Under the pieces are notes generated by a model. It was given only the letters and a program-made list of their open reading frames with translations. It was not told the DNA's origin and ran no database searches. Made by a program: the position numbers and the translations under genes. From Anadara kagoshimensis (taxonomy: Eukaryota; Mollusca; Bivalvia; Arcoida; Arcidae), in the NCBI GenBank assembly GCA_021292105.1, contig CM037874.1, positions 29,502,300-29,566,299 of the forward strand: 64,000 nt of DNA. Reading direction: 5' to 3'. Of the stretch, positions 11,494 to 22,944 are shown one piece after another; positions within the stretch are counted from its first letter, which is position 1, and the number at the start of each line of letters is the position of its first letter.

Positions 11494-12462
11494 TCCCTTT
11501 TGACTTGCATCCGTGTGGAGTTCAAATGGTAGACTGTAATCGGATATCCGAGAATGGGTGGAGTAGATAAAATTTGTTTAAGATGATCGAAAGCATCTTG
11601 TTGCTCTGTATCCCATTTCCATACTTTTTTATCTGTTGTAATTCGTTTCCCTCTGTATTTCTTCTGTGGAGCAGGCATTAAGTCTGTGAGTGGTTTGACA
11701 ATTTTAGAAAAATCCTTAACAAACTTCCTATAGTACCCCGCAAATCCCAAAAATTGACGTATTTGTTCTGGTGTCTTCGGTGTAGGCCAGTTGACAATTT
11801 TTTCTATCTTTTCCGGGTCTGCCTCAATACCCTCAGCAGAAACGACGTGTCCTACATACTTAACTTTGTTTTGAAATAAAGAGCATTTTTTGGGTGCAAA
11901 TTTTAATCCTGATTCCCTTAAACGTTGTAAAATTTGTTGTAATCTTGCCATATGTTCTTCAAATGTGTCCGAAAATATAATCAAATCGTCGAGAAAAATG
12001 AAACAAATTTTCAGGTGGAGATCCCCAAGACATTCTTCCATTAAACGTTGATATGTACTTGGTGCATTCACTAATCCAAAAGCTAAACGATTAAATTCAT
12101 AAAATCCTATGGGACCGACAGTAAATGCAGTTCTTTCTTGTGATCCTCCTCAATTTCAATCTGATGATATCCACTCTTCATATCCAGCACGCTAAAGTAT
12201 TTTGCACCAGCCAGTGAATCCAAAATTTCTTCTATACGGGGCAAAGCATAACTGTCCTTTCTACTGATGCTGTTAAGTTGTCGAAAGTCAATACACATGC
12301 GCAATTTTCCGTCCTTCTTCCGACAAAGTACAACGTTGGAGGCATACGGTGAATGAGAAGGACGAATAATTCCACATGCTAGTAACTGTTTAATGGTCCC
12401 GTACTTCTTCATACATGCTGGAGGTATCGACGATGTCGTTGCTTAAATGGATGGTCGTCTAT
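11448..12462 (-). pseudogene. pol: reverse transcriptase and N-terminal RNase H, frameshifted
   Basis: Two overlapping pieces in different frames. The first (12412-12107) has the RT fingers and palm start, with GIIRPSHSPYASNVVLCRKK, RMCIDFRQLN and the catalytic FSVLDMKSGYHQI. The second (12071-11448) has NAPSTYQRLM and the active-site box FLDDLIIFS (a YXDD variant with Phe), then the thumb and connection with FLGFAGYYRKFVKDFS. Shifts of one base are needed near 12,110 and near 11,520, where the RNase H 'TDAS' region passes into the next frame. The enzyme would copy element RNA into DNA. Whether the shifts are real or assembly errors is open. Confidence 0.88.
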
Positions 12463-13400
12463 TAAATCAATCCTATGTTTGACTCCAGATGTAATACAGC
12501 CAATATCAGTATCTGATTTGAAAAAGTATCCTCATACTGAAGAAGTAAGTTTTTGACAGCTCTAAGTTGTTCAGGTGTTAATGAATCAGAAAAAGTAACA
12601 GCTTCTAAGTGTGTTCCCTGTATACTATTGGACTCTGAGCTTGATGGAAATTCTTGTAATTGGACAGGTTGTAGTTCACAAAGGATAGCTCGTGGTGGTA
12701 TGACAAGTGTACGTGTTGTAATGTTGGAAATCTGCACCAGTATCTGTCCGTTACGATTGTAGTTGTACTGTATGACTCCAGGTACGATATCAAAATCATC
12801 CGGTATTATAGACTTATCAGTTGTTGAAAGTAAAGCGCAAGTAGATGGGTAGTCTAACTCCTTATCAGCAAAGCCGCAAATAGAAACATTACTGTTGGGA
12901 GGTATAACAACTCTATCCTTCTCAGAACTGCGTACTATAGCTAAGCGATTATTGTTGCGAAGTAACTCCTTATCCCTCAACACAAGACAGCGAAAAGCTA
13001 GAAACCATGGAGTGAATATAGGTGCCTTCTGTAAAAATTTCTGCCATACTGCTCCTTACATGTTGTCAAAAATCCCTTTAAAACATTTGTTCCCAGTAAG
13101 ACGGGTACTTTAGAATTATATCTACTGTCATTGACAACCAAAAGCAAACATTCCTGCTGGTTACCATGTGGAATGCCATTAACTTGAACATTAATCTCTA
13201 TATATCCTAAATATGGTAAGGTTTGACCATCAGCACACTCTATCTCCAAAATTTTATCCAACGAGTTGAGTGTAATATGACTAAAATTTTGCTGGTAAAA
13301 TGATTTGGCAATAGTAGAAACCGTTGACCCAGTATCTAGTAGTGCTGTTGTATGTACACCTCCAAGCTAACATTTACCTCATTACAATCACCGACAAGTT
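12462..13400 (-). pseudogene. pol: aspartic protease and linker, frameshifted
   Basis: The protease active site ALLDTGST is read at about 13,330-13,355 on the minus strand. It is followed in the same region (13261-12998) by a retropepsin-like body with ECADGQTLPYLGY and the flap-distal VPVLLGTNVLKG. A further frame (12983-12462) encodes a linker of about 170 residues with IPPNSNVSICGF and LVIPPRAILCEL, then the approach to RT with LLQYEDTFS. Frames change near 13,370, 13,000-13,060 and 12,460. The enzyme would cleave the Gag-Pol polyprotein. Confidence 0.8.
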
Positions 13401-13466
13401 CATCAGGAATAGTATTAGTAGTCCCAGTCTGCATGTTGTTGATGGGCACCGGTTCCGTAGAACAGC

Positions 13467-14686
13467 CTATGGATGGCCCCTCCCCATAGGCCCTTGTCCG
13501 TTTAAATTCCTGGTATGATCTAATATTACACGACATCCAATTTGTAAATGTCCCTCCTGTTTGCATCGATAGCAAATAACTTTGCCTGTACCACGACCTC
13601 TACCCCTAGGATGTGCTGGTCCAGATCCAGGTTGCATGGGCTGGTAGTTGTTATATTGATCATATGGACTAGATGAAGTAGGAGAATACGAAAACTGGTT
13701 GTGGTCGTTATTGTTGTAATTTGATGGTGGTGGTCTTGGTGGACGTTGTGAATTTTGCCATTGACGTTGTGGTCTTGATTGCGCTTGGTGTTGTTGTTGT
13801 TGTTGTTGTTGCTGTTGGTATGAGGGCTGATTAAACTTCCTCTTGATGTCTGACATTTCTTTATTAATTTGTTGCATCATAGTCTGCATCTGTTTTAATT
13901 GTTCTCCTAGTCCAGTTTCCTCTGATTCTGTTGTTGACACTGCCATTTTTGTTGTAGCTTTCCTCAACTCCTCCGGTTTCCTTGTTGATTGGTGATCATT
14001 CTCAATTTTTCTGACCTCTACCCGTAGTTTGTCAAAATCCTTGATCGCGTCAAACTTGTGGCCAGTTATATCCTTGAGCCAAGGTCTCAATCCGGTATAA
14101 AATTTCTCCCTCAACAACTCATTTGACTGTGTTGGATTGACTTTCCCTTTTTCTATAGCCTTGCTTAATATATCTTCAATCCGGCAGCTCCACGTAGCAA
14201 CATCCTCATCAGGAAGTTGATATGCACTATAGAACTTCCCCAGTATAGATTGTTCGGCCTCAATAGTGTCATATATGCTGTCAAATTTCGACAAAATCAC
14301 ACCAGGAGGTGCATTATATCCAAGACGCCTTAATACTCCAGCTGCCTCCCCTTTAACAGATCTCCGTATAGCTTGAATAATATTCTCCTGAGGATAGACT
14401 GCCTCCTCTAATAAACTAATGATGTTAAACTTCCAGTCATCATATGTTGTATCCCCTTTTGACGCTGGTTTATCCCCGGAAAATATAGGAAGACGCGGAA
14501 TGTAGTTATTAGTCTTAGTTGATTCCGGATATTCTACGGTTAATTTATGAGGTTCATGTGGAGTGACGTGTTCTCCATCCAACGCATAAAATCCAATGGA
14601 TTATCCATCTTAGGCTTGACTTTCATCGCCTTGAACATAGCTACTAGCTGTTCCTTCTCATCCTCATCAAATTCTACCTCCGCCAT
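13467..14686 (-). pseudogene. gag: capsid and zinc-knuckle nucleocapsid, frameshifted near its start
   Basis: The likely start is the ATG at 14686 (MAEVEFDEDEKEQLV). That frame stops after about 47 codons, while the main Gag frame is open from about 14,600 to 13,467, so one base has been gained or lost near 14,580. The main frame holds a Retrotrans_gag-like helical region (WSCRIEDILSKAIEKGK), a Gln run of nine encoded by an uneven CAA/CAG tract, a Pro/Arg/Asn-rich segment, and one CX2CX4HX4C knuckle (CYRCKQEGHLQIGC) for RNA binding. It is followed by pol in another frame, as is usual. Gag would build the cytoplasmic particle. Confidence 0.88.
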
Positions 14687-16504
14687 TATAAATTTATATT
14701 TCAAATTCCAACGATGCAATGACGTAATATGGCAGACGAAATACCAAAAGAAAAACTAAACCCAATCAAACTAAACACCAATCAATTCAAAAACTACAAA
14801 TCAACCCAACGAGCATAAAAATTGTGCTTGAACGGAAAACACCTGATTTTATCCTAAATTCCAACGTTGAAATTCCAACGGTGTAATTCCAGTGTCCAAT
14901 TTTGATCAAACTAAAATGTTGATATCCATCGATGAATGATTATCCTCTAATATGATTATGACTATTAATCTTAATTAACTTAATTAGACTAAGTGACAAT
15001 AAATAGACCTGACTTAATTAAACCCTTTATTGTCACCAACTACCTATTCCTAACTAAACCATAAAATATTTAATTTTGTAATGTATCCAGTTGACGTTAA
15101 TGTGTTTTGTTGCTTACGGTGCAATATAAATTGTTGATAATAATATTACGGTAGGGAATATCCTTTGTTGATTCCTGAAAAATAAATCTTACCTATCTTA
15201 TATAACTTAACTATATAGCTAATCTAACTAAGTAATGCTAACTAATACTAAATAATGGTGTATTTGGATATATGTGTTATAAACTTAATGGGCCTGCATA
15301 TAACCTGAGACTATTTCCCCAATTGCTTATACAATATGGAGAAATAAACTTAATTACTAAATAACATGTAACATATAACATAAAATGGACAAAATGGGAA
15401 TGTAAACATATAACACATAAAAGTAAAGAGTTGGATGGGATACAAAAACTTAATTGTAGGGTGACAACAAGTTTTTGAAAAGAGAAGTCAGTCACATGCA
15501 ACAATGAAAAGATAGTTGCATTAGACCACTAAATGTAAATCACCTGAAAACTATATGTTGTATGTGTAATACCAGAGTGTAGATAAATTTAAGTTGTAAT
15601 AACCTGTAAAGAAAAAACAACTGTAACACAACTTGTACTACAAAGACCTAGAATTTGTGCTAATAGCAGTGTTACAAGTTAGTAAAGTTTTATGTGGTTT
15701 AGATTTTTATATTATTTGCACACTGTACTTTCAAACGGTTTTGTTTTTATCGCGCAATGATCAGCTGCATGATATGATAATGAGGGAAAAAATGATAAAC
15801 AAATGATAAATGTGATATGATGATTTATGTGCAAAATGAAAACAAATGTAAACATATATATTCTATATACAATTAATCCCAGGTTAGTTCATGAATACAC
15901 AAATAATTACCCACTAGCAGCAAAAATTAAAAAAAATGAATTGCTGCAATACCAAAGTAAAACATGTATAATATATACCTGAAAAGAAAAATAGTACACA
16001 ATGTCTATTTATATAATTGTCTTTTGAATGAATGCTAAGTCACTCAAACTAAATAAATAAACAAAAGTCAATACCTGAAAATATTAAATAAAGTGCACAT
16101 AGTCTTTAATTCATATGTCCTGTATCTATTATGATGCGCGCACACGCGAGTAAAGTTCTAGTTATTCAACTTCCGCAACAGGGAAATAATAATGTAGCTG
16201 AATAAAGTCGTATTTGTGTCACAAAATTCACTGAGTAAATTGTCTAAGTTCTGACACAAGAATTTCACCAAAAATCAGCTGTCACGCAATGACAACAGTG
16301 TAGTCAGTTCATGTCACCAATAAACGATCGATATTATATAAAATATACATCTTACCAAGATCAAACGTTGTAAAAATGATGTAAAATGTATAATCACTAC
16401 CATCTGCATCACACTATGGTTATCCCTCCACTTGATTTCCGCCGGTATACGTCACTTCCGGAATCCCGGGTGTTTCCCAGAAAACGATGGCTACTTGCAG
16501 GAAT
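14687..16504 (-). other. Untranslated leader of the retrotransposon
   Basis: About 1.8 kb between PBS and gag without a coding frame of note. It is unusually long for a Ty3/gypsy leader and AT-rich. Packaging and dimerisation signals would lie here but cannot be identified by eye. Confidence 0.6.
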
Positions 16505-16522
16505 GTCCCAACGTGGGCGCCA
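16505..16522 (-). other. Primer binding site
   Basis: TGGCGCCCACGTTGGGAC, 2 nt inside the 5' LTR, begins with TGG, the complement of the tRNA 3' CCA end. The matching tRNA was not identified. Confidence 0.8.
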
Positions 16523-16524
16523 TT

Positions 16525-17769
16525 TGTAACAGTTAGGAAATTGCAGATAAAACTAAGCCGATCCAACTGTATTGGGTTCTTTATTCTTGATATGATACAA
16601 ATAAAAATCACCCTGTAACGAGACAAGGCTACGTGTGAGATATTATATATATACATACAATGTAAACAATGGCAAAGGGAAATAACTCTTTGCACTACCA
16701 AATAATACACCAAAATCTCAATTTTCGTAGAAAATTGACACAGATACAAAAATAGTAATTTTACCATAAATATATAATTTTAAGACAGAATCAGTTATAA
16801 AAATTACCAAAATGTATTAAAGCATAATATTATACATATTTGTATTATAAATCTACCATATGCAAATTATGCAAATGAACCATTACTCTTGTTATAATGA
16901 CTATATATATTCAAGTGAAATTCCAATATTGGTTTTTTAGCAAAAATAAAGTATTACAAGTAAAATCTGAATAAAATGAAAATTACCTAATCTATGGGAT
17001 TCCGGTGATCCAAAATCTTACAATAACCCATTCCTGACCATGCCAAAAATATTAGTAGACCTAAACAATGAAATAAACCCAATTGATAATATGATGTCGT
17101 CACAATATCTATTTTGCTATATTATATACATAAATTTATGATTTACTAGAAACTTATTTTAAAATCCCATAAAGCATAAAAACTGCATTAACTGATAAAA
17201 ATGATAATGATAAGAATGGATGAAATGATATTTTGTTTATATCCATTCATACTTTAAACTTTCATTCATTTTATACTTTTAAATTTTAGTAAAGTGAATT
17301 AAAAGAAACCCCAATTATAAGCCATTAAAATATAGCAATGAACTACCAGAAAACCAAAAGAAATAAAGAAGAAATAAAATGACAAAAACTCACCAGCAGA
17401 TTACAATGTGAGAGAATCCACCATTAAGGTGTGTCATGTATAGCTAACCAAACCCATGAACAGAATGAAAATCTAACCCAGGAAAAAGAACTGGTTTGGT
17501 AACATAAAAATAGAAAGCCAATCAGAAAAGAGAACAGAGTCAGATGACTAAGGAGCTCCACTAAATTAATAGTGGCAGAAAAGTGCAGTAACAGACCAGG
17601 TAACTCAAGTGACTCACCTGTCTGTGGCATAGTAGAAGATATGGACAGTACAAGACAACCACATGAACATTACATGGACATCACAAGACTAACATCCTAA
17701 TTAATATCCTTAACTAACTTAATTAAACTTAAATAAAATATAAATATATATATACATATGTCTGCCACA
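16525..17769 (-). repeat. 5' LTR (full length, about 1245 bp)
   Basis: 16525-17300 duplicates the 3' LTR. The further ~470 bp to 17769 are assigned to the LTR because they end (minus-strand start) in TGTGGCAG, the inverted partner of the CTGTTACA end, and are flanked by the AAGG that also flanks the other end of the element. Open frames inside are not genes. Confidence 0.75.
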
Positions 17770-17773
17770 AAGG

Positions 17774-18267
17774 TAAGTTTTTAAGAGATCCAGAAAAATG
17801 CACATTGTTTCGGCGCTTAAGCCAGGCTTTACCGGGATGCAGGAACTAGTAGTAGTGAAAAAAAACATTCGATACAATTTCTTGAATGTGTATACACAAA
17901 ACAATTCCTTTATTTGCAATTTCAAGCTGAAATTTTGCAATATCAAATTTGGTGACTTCGAAATTTCAGGTTTTTAGGCATTGTAGTTTTGGGCTTTTAA
18001 CCATATTACAAAGCCGTTGACCAACATTAACCAAAGCATTTCAAAAATAACACCGTTGTTAAAAATAATACATGGCATCAAATAAAATTTGAACTTAATC
18101 TGTAAATAAATAATTCTACAACGGCTATTTATCTGTTTTCTGTTCATAGAGTACTCGTAATGGCTGTCATCTTGAGTTTCAGATGGACATGTGGGACACA
18201 ATTTCAATCTACATCAATCAAGGACCTACTGCACCAAGTATGGTTCCATTCGAAACAGCGGTTTAAG
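17774..18267. other. Intergenic, no gene seen
   Basis: Flank of the retrotransposon. Small open frames have no supporting features. Confidence 0.4.
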
Positions 18268-18596
18268 ATTGATTGATTGATTAATTAAATGGGGGTTAAG
18301 TGCCAGTCAAGAATATTTCATTTATTTCGAGACGCCTCCAGCTATACGTGAAGTGGCAGAAATTTTGACCTTTGCAGTGCGCACAAAGCAATGTGCACAG
18401 TACAGGGACGGTTCTTTAATGTACCACGTCTGTCGTGGAACGGTGCATCCTGTGACTTTCATTTCTAAATGTCGAGTATTAGTACTTGGCATAGTCATTA
18501 CCTATATTCAAGGGTTGGTCAGACTCCAGTCGGAGTTCGAACCCATGTCCTCCCACATTAGAAGCAAACACTCAACCAACTGAGCTACCGTATTCA
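18268..18596 (-). repeat. tRNA-derived SINE, family B, copy 1
   Basis: On the minus strand the head reads CGGTAGCTCAGTTGGTTGAG (A box) and GGGTTCGAACTC (B box). A body of about 250 bp follows, ending in a TAATCAATCAATCAATC tail. Two more copies lie at 19.1 and 23.3 kb. The tRNA-like head is not a gene because the anticodon and acceptor arms do not close. Confidence 0.85.
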
Positions 18597-18877
18597 TCGA
18601 TTTAAGAGGAGATGATTAAAGTTTAAAAATAGACAAACGCTTCGCCATGCCCAAATTTTAACTGCCTATGACAAGAAGAGCTAACAATACGCACTAGTGG
18701 ATATAAAACATCGCGATTAAATAAAGTAAAAAACAAAATCCAAAAACTCCAAACTTTGAACTTACATTTACATGAGCTGTGTCCAATGGCGTTGGTGAAG
18801 ATCTTAACGCACTGAGATACATTGTGCAATAAGCGTCAGATAAATATGTATTTTAGAAGGAAATATATGATTATTAC
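18597..18877. other. Spacer, no feature seen
   Basis: Unique AT-rich sequence between two SINEs. Confidence 0.4.
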
Positions 18878-19032
18878 ACACGTGGCGGGTGTAGCTAGCT
18901 AAACAGGAGGTGCTTATCCTTCCGGAGCACCCGCGCGTCCGGCCTCACTTCCCTAATGTAAGTTCCAACGTTTTTACTTTGCTTCTGGATTGTGATTCGG
19001 ACATGGATTAGTATGTTTGTTTTTGATTATTT
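18878..19032 (+). repeat. SINE-like repeat, family A, best preserved copy
   Basis: Head CACGTGGCGGGTGTAGCTAG, middle CTTCCGGAGCACCC, tail GGACATGGATTAGTATGTTT and TTTTTGATTA. It serves as reference for the other copies. Confidence 0.7.
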
Positions 19033-19129
19033 ACATACGTATCTTCCCTTTATTAAATAACGGTACTTTTCAAGGAGGACCTATACAATATCCAATCGCA
19101 AACGATTTATCATCACAACATGAATTGAG

Positions 19130-19460
19130 TGGGGTTTAAAATCCTAGTAAAAATTTAAACTTAGATCGAGATGTCACCAGCTATAGGTGTAGTGACAGAA
19201 AGTTTGAGCTTTGTAAGCGCAAGACAATTAGCAGGGATAGTTTTTTTTAACGTACCACGCCTGCTGTCACACAGGACATCGGTTTTTAAGGTCTCTTCCG
19301 AAAGACCCCTTGTCTTTCATTTTTAAATGTCGAGTGTTTTGCGAAAGAACAGTCAATACCTTTTTTCAAGTTTTAGTCAGATCCCGGCCGGGGTTCTAAC
19401 CAATGGTTTTCCAAATATGGTGCGAGCAATCTATTAATAGAGCTACCATAGTGATCTATC
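19130..19460 (-). repeat. tRNA-derived SINE, family B, copy 2 (diverged)
   Basis: Same order as copy 1: the AGTTTAAA-type tail, CCAGCTATAGGTG, CGTACCACGCCTG, GGACATCG, CTTTCATTTTTAAATGTCGA and a degenerate tRNA head around 19380-19455. More mutated than copy 1. Confidence 0.75.
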
Positions 19461-19585
19461 ACAGCATGAGAATAGATAACAAATCATAATGCTTTAAATA
19501 GTAATAATAAAAAGCGAAGTTTGTTTTATTGGTTTACAAGGTTACAAAGTTAATATAATATTAAAATAAGTGAATTATTGGTTAA

Positions 19586-19775
19586 GGCTGTGTAACAACC
19601 AACTATGAAAAAATTACGCACTTTGAATTTTTTTTTTCAAATAACGTAATTTTTCAAATGGGTTGTCACAGATGTTTCTAACGCCGTTTGAAATAAAAAA
19701 AAAATCAAACTGCGTTGAACAGAGCTATTTTTTGACACAATTTGAATTTTTTTCAAAGTGGGTTGCTACAAAGCC
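19586..19775. mobile_element. Small MITE-like inverted-repeat element
   Basis: 190 bp with terminal inverted repeats GGCTGTGTAACAACCAAC and GGCTTTGTAGCAACCCAC (right end read in reverse). Internal A and T runs are also partly self-complementary. No clear target duplication was found and there is no coding capacity. Confidence 0.6.
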
Positions 19776-19899
19776 GCTAGAGCATTTGCGGCTAGTAATA
19801 AAAAGGACATTTGCAGATATCCGCATGGTAAGTCTTGGTTTATCCTACACCTACATTTGTGACGGTTACTACATTTGTGGTAGTTACTACATATAGGGG

Positions 19900-21798
19900 T
19901 CCCACACCCCTGTTTGTAGGTCCTGAACCTTTACCTACACCTTGCCCCTGTTTGTAGGTCCTGAACCTTTTCCTACATCTTTCCCCTGTTTGTAGGTCCT
20001 GAACCTTTTCCTACATCTTTCCCCTGTTTGTAGGTACTGAACCTTTTCCTACACCTTGCCCCTGTTTGTAGGTCCTGAACCTTTTCCTACACCTTGCCCC
20101 TGTTTGTAGGTCCTGAACCTTTACCTACACCTTGCTCCTGTTTGTAGGTCCTGAACCTTTTCCTACATCTTTCCCCTTGTTTGTAGGTCCTGAACCTTTT
20201 CCTACATCTTTCCCCTGTTTGTAGGTACTGAACCGTTTCCTACACCTTGCCCCTGATTGTAGGTCCTGAACCTTTTCCTATACCTTGCCCCTGTTTGTAG
20301 GTCCTGAACCTTTGCCTACACCTTGCCCCTGTTTGTAGGTCCTGAACCCTTTCCTACATCTTGCCCCTGTTTGTAGGTCCTGAACCTTTTCCTACACCTT
20401 GCCCCTGATTGTAGGTCCTGAACCTTTTCCTACACCTTGCCCCAGTTTGTAGGTCCGGAACCTTTTCCTACACCTTGCCCCTGTTTGTAGGTCCTGAACC
20501 TTTTCCTACACCTTGCCCCTGTTTGTAGGTCCTGAACCTTTTATTGCACCTTGCCCCTGTTTGTAGGTCTTGAACCTTTTCCTACACCTTGCCCCTGTTT
20601 GTAGGTCCTGAACCTTTACCTACACCTTGCCCCTGTTTGTAGGTCCTGAACCTTTTCCTACACCTTGCCCCTGATTGTAGGTCCTGAACCTTTACCTACA
20701 CCTTGCCCCTGTTTGTAGGTCTACCCCTGTTTGTAGGTCCTGAACCTTTTCCTACACCTTGCCCCTGTTTGTAGGTCCTGAACCTTTTATTGCACCTTGC
20801 CCCTGTTTGTAGGTCCTGAACCTTTTCCTACACCTTGCCCCTGATTGAAGGTCCTGAACCTTTACCTACACCTTGCCCCTGTTTATAGGTCCTGAACCTT
20901 TACCTACACCTTGCCCCTGATTGTAGGTCCTGAACCTTTACCTACACCTTGCCCCTGTTTGTAGGTCCTGAACCTTTTCCTACACCTTGCCCCTGTTTGT
21001 AGGTCCTGAACCTTTACCTACACCTTGCCCCTGTTTGTAGGTCCTGAACCTTTTCCTACACCTTGCCCCTGATTGTAGGTCCTGAACCTTTACCTACACC
21101 TTGCCCCTGTTTGTAGGTCTACCCCTGTTTGTAGGTCCTGAACCTTTTCCTACACCTTGCCCCTGTTTGTAGGTCCTGAACCTTTTATTGCACCTTGCCC
21201 CTGTTTGTAGGTCCTGAACCTTTTCCTACACCTTGCCCCTGATTGTAGGTCCTGAACCTTTACCTACACCTTGCCCCTGTTTGTAGGTCCTGAACCTTTA
21301 CCTACACCTTGCCCCTGATTGTAGGTCCTGAACCTTTACCTACACCTTGCCCCTGTTTGTAGGTCCTGAACCTTTTCCTACACCTTGCCCCTGATTGTAG
21401 GTCCTGAACCTTTACCTACACCTTGCCCCTGTTTGTAGGTCCTGAAGCTTTACCTACACTTTGCCCCTGATTGTAGGTCCTGAACCTTTACCTACACCTT
21501 GCCCCTGATTGTAGGTCCTGAACCTTTACCTACACCTTGTCCCTGTTTGTAGGTCCTGAACCTTTTCCTACACCTTGCCCATGATTGTAGGTCCTAAACC
21601 TTTTCCTACACCTTGCCCATGATTGTAGGTCCTGAACCTTTGCCTACACCTTGTCCCTGTTTGTAGGTCCTGAACCTTTACCTACACCTTGCCCCTGTTT
21701 GTAGGTCCTGAACCTTTACCTACACCTTGCCCCTGTTTGTAGGTCCTGAACCTGTTCCTATACCTTGCCCCTGTGTGTAGGTCCTGAACCTTTTCCTG
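19900..21798 (+). repeat. 38 bp minisatellite, about 50 copies
   Basis: The unit is CCTGTTTGTAGGTCCTGAAC followed by CTTTTCCTACACCTTGCC. Many units read TGTAGGT...ACCTACA and can form a 7 bp stem. Variants (GATTGTAGG, TTATTGCACC, a short GGTCTACCCCTG join at about 20,720 and 21,118) recur about 400 bp apart, which shows that multi-unit segments were also duplicated. The right edge runs into the last codons of the K+ channel exon. Confidence 0.95.
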
Positions 21799-22613
21799 TC
21801 ATTATATCGTTTATAGGATTCATTAAAATCGGACGACAATAAAGCAATTGGCATGGCCAGAAATATTATACCACAAATTGCACACAGAAGTCGAGCAACG
21901 CACCCTGGACCGGATTTAGGGTAATGATCTCCGTATCCAACCGTTGTCATGGTAATGACCGCCCACCAAATCCCGATGAATATGTTTGGGAAAGTAGTCT
22001 TTTCATGTGTTTCAAGCGCATAGATAATTGTTCCAAAAAGGCAAGATATTGAAATAAATGAAGAAAACAGTATCACCAAATCTTTCAAATTCAACTTAAT
22101 GGACAAACACAATAAGTGTAAACCTGGAAAACATTTTAACAGTCTAAATATTTTTAAAAGTCTGCCTGCAGGAAGTGAAAACATAATGAATAATAATAGA
22201 CCGAAAGTATCATTGAATAACATTATTAGGTAATCGTGACCTAGATAAAAGAATAGACTTATATGAACGCACATAAAAACAAATATAACAGCATCTAAAG
22301 TGTTGAGAAAATTATAGAAAAATTTGATTTTATTTGGACTAAATGAAAACCGAACGATAAATTCTAAAGAGAAAAATGCGTAAATAAATAGTTCAATATT
22401 AATAATCCATTCCACAATATTGGTATTCACAGCCATTTTAATCTTGTCATTCTCAAGATCAATGTTCTGGTATATATTAGTTACATTCGATATGTTCCGC
22501 TGTTGTTCCAGTTCTTCATCTGTGTATATAACCAGTCTAAAGCGTGGAAGCGTTTCCATAGCTACCAGTATGACTGACAGTGAGACAATAAGCATAAACA
22601 CTAATCCAAATAT
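21720..22613 (-). other. Kv pore exon (S1-S6), open
   Basis: 297 codons from the acceptor to the stop. Segments: S1 IFGLVFMLIVSLSVILVAME; an extracellular loop with N-glycosylation-like NISNVTN; S2 ELFIYAFFSLEFIVRF; S3 LDAVIFVFMCVHISLFF; S4 PAGRLLKIFRLLK; S5 LVILFSSFISISCLFGTIIY; P-loop IGIWWAVITMTTVGYGD; S6 LLCAICGIIFLAMPIALL. Channel homology ends near NESYKRYNDRKR (about 21,800), after which the frame continues into minisatellite sequence rich in Gly/Thr/Gln and stops at 21720. Confidence 0.88.
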
Positions 22614-22652
22614 CTACAACGAAATTATAAACTCCTTTGTAGTATGTGTCTA

Positions 22653-22697
22653 TCACACACACACACACAACACACACACACACACACACACACACAC
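22653..22697. repeat. (CA)n microsatellite in the Kv intron
   Basis: About 20 CA units with one interruption, about 40 bp upstream of the pore-exon acceptor. Confidence 0.95.
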
Positions 22698-22912
22698 TAT
22701 AAGCACATTTTGCATACTAGTATTGAAACTGCTTAACTTTTTTGTAAGAATCACCTAGTCACTTGCTACGGAACATTTCATAGGGACCTACCAGGTGAAC
22801 ACTAAGATGGGAAACAGTAACGTTTCAAATAGGGGTACGCTTACAACACTGCTTGAATGGGGCTAAGTAAAATCACCGTGATGTGACAAATGAAGATTGA
22901 AAAACGGCTTTA

Positions 22913-22919
<7 letters not shown>

Positions 22920-22943
<24 letters not shown>
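22920..22943. repeat. Poly-A tract
   Basis: Run of about 24 A in the Kv intron, on the plus strand. Possibly the tail of an unrecognised retroposed insertion. Confidence 0.8.

Positions 22944-22944
<1 letters not shown>

Larger units (their letters stand above)
9063..17769 (-). mobile_element. Ty3/gypsy LTR retrotransposon, recently inserted, 3'-deleted and frameshifted
   Basis: The element runs on the minus strand as 5' LTR (17769-16525), PBS, leader, gag, then pol (protease, RT, RNase H, integrase) and 3' LTR (9836-9063). The order RT-RNase H-integrase defines Ty3/gypsy. AAGG flanks both ends (9059-9062 and 17770-17773) as a 4 bp target duplication. The outer ends TGTGGCAG and CTGTTACA form a short imperfect inverted repeat. 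Over the shared 774 bp the LTRs differ by about four substitutions and one 2 bp indel, so insertion is recent. The integrase C terminus, the polypurine tract and the first ~470 bp of the 3' LTR are missing, consistent with one internal deletion. No env-like ORF is present. Confidence 0.9.

Noticed and set aside
16420..16767. 115-codon minus-strand ORF
   Set aside because: It spans the LTR/PBS boundary of the retrotransposon and has no domain; a chance frame.
18540..18596. A tRNA gene on the minus strand (GGTAGCTCAGTTGG)
   Set aside because: It continues directly into a SINE body that recurs at 19.1 and 23.3 kb, and the tRNA fold does not close.
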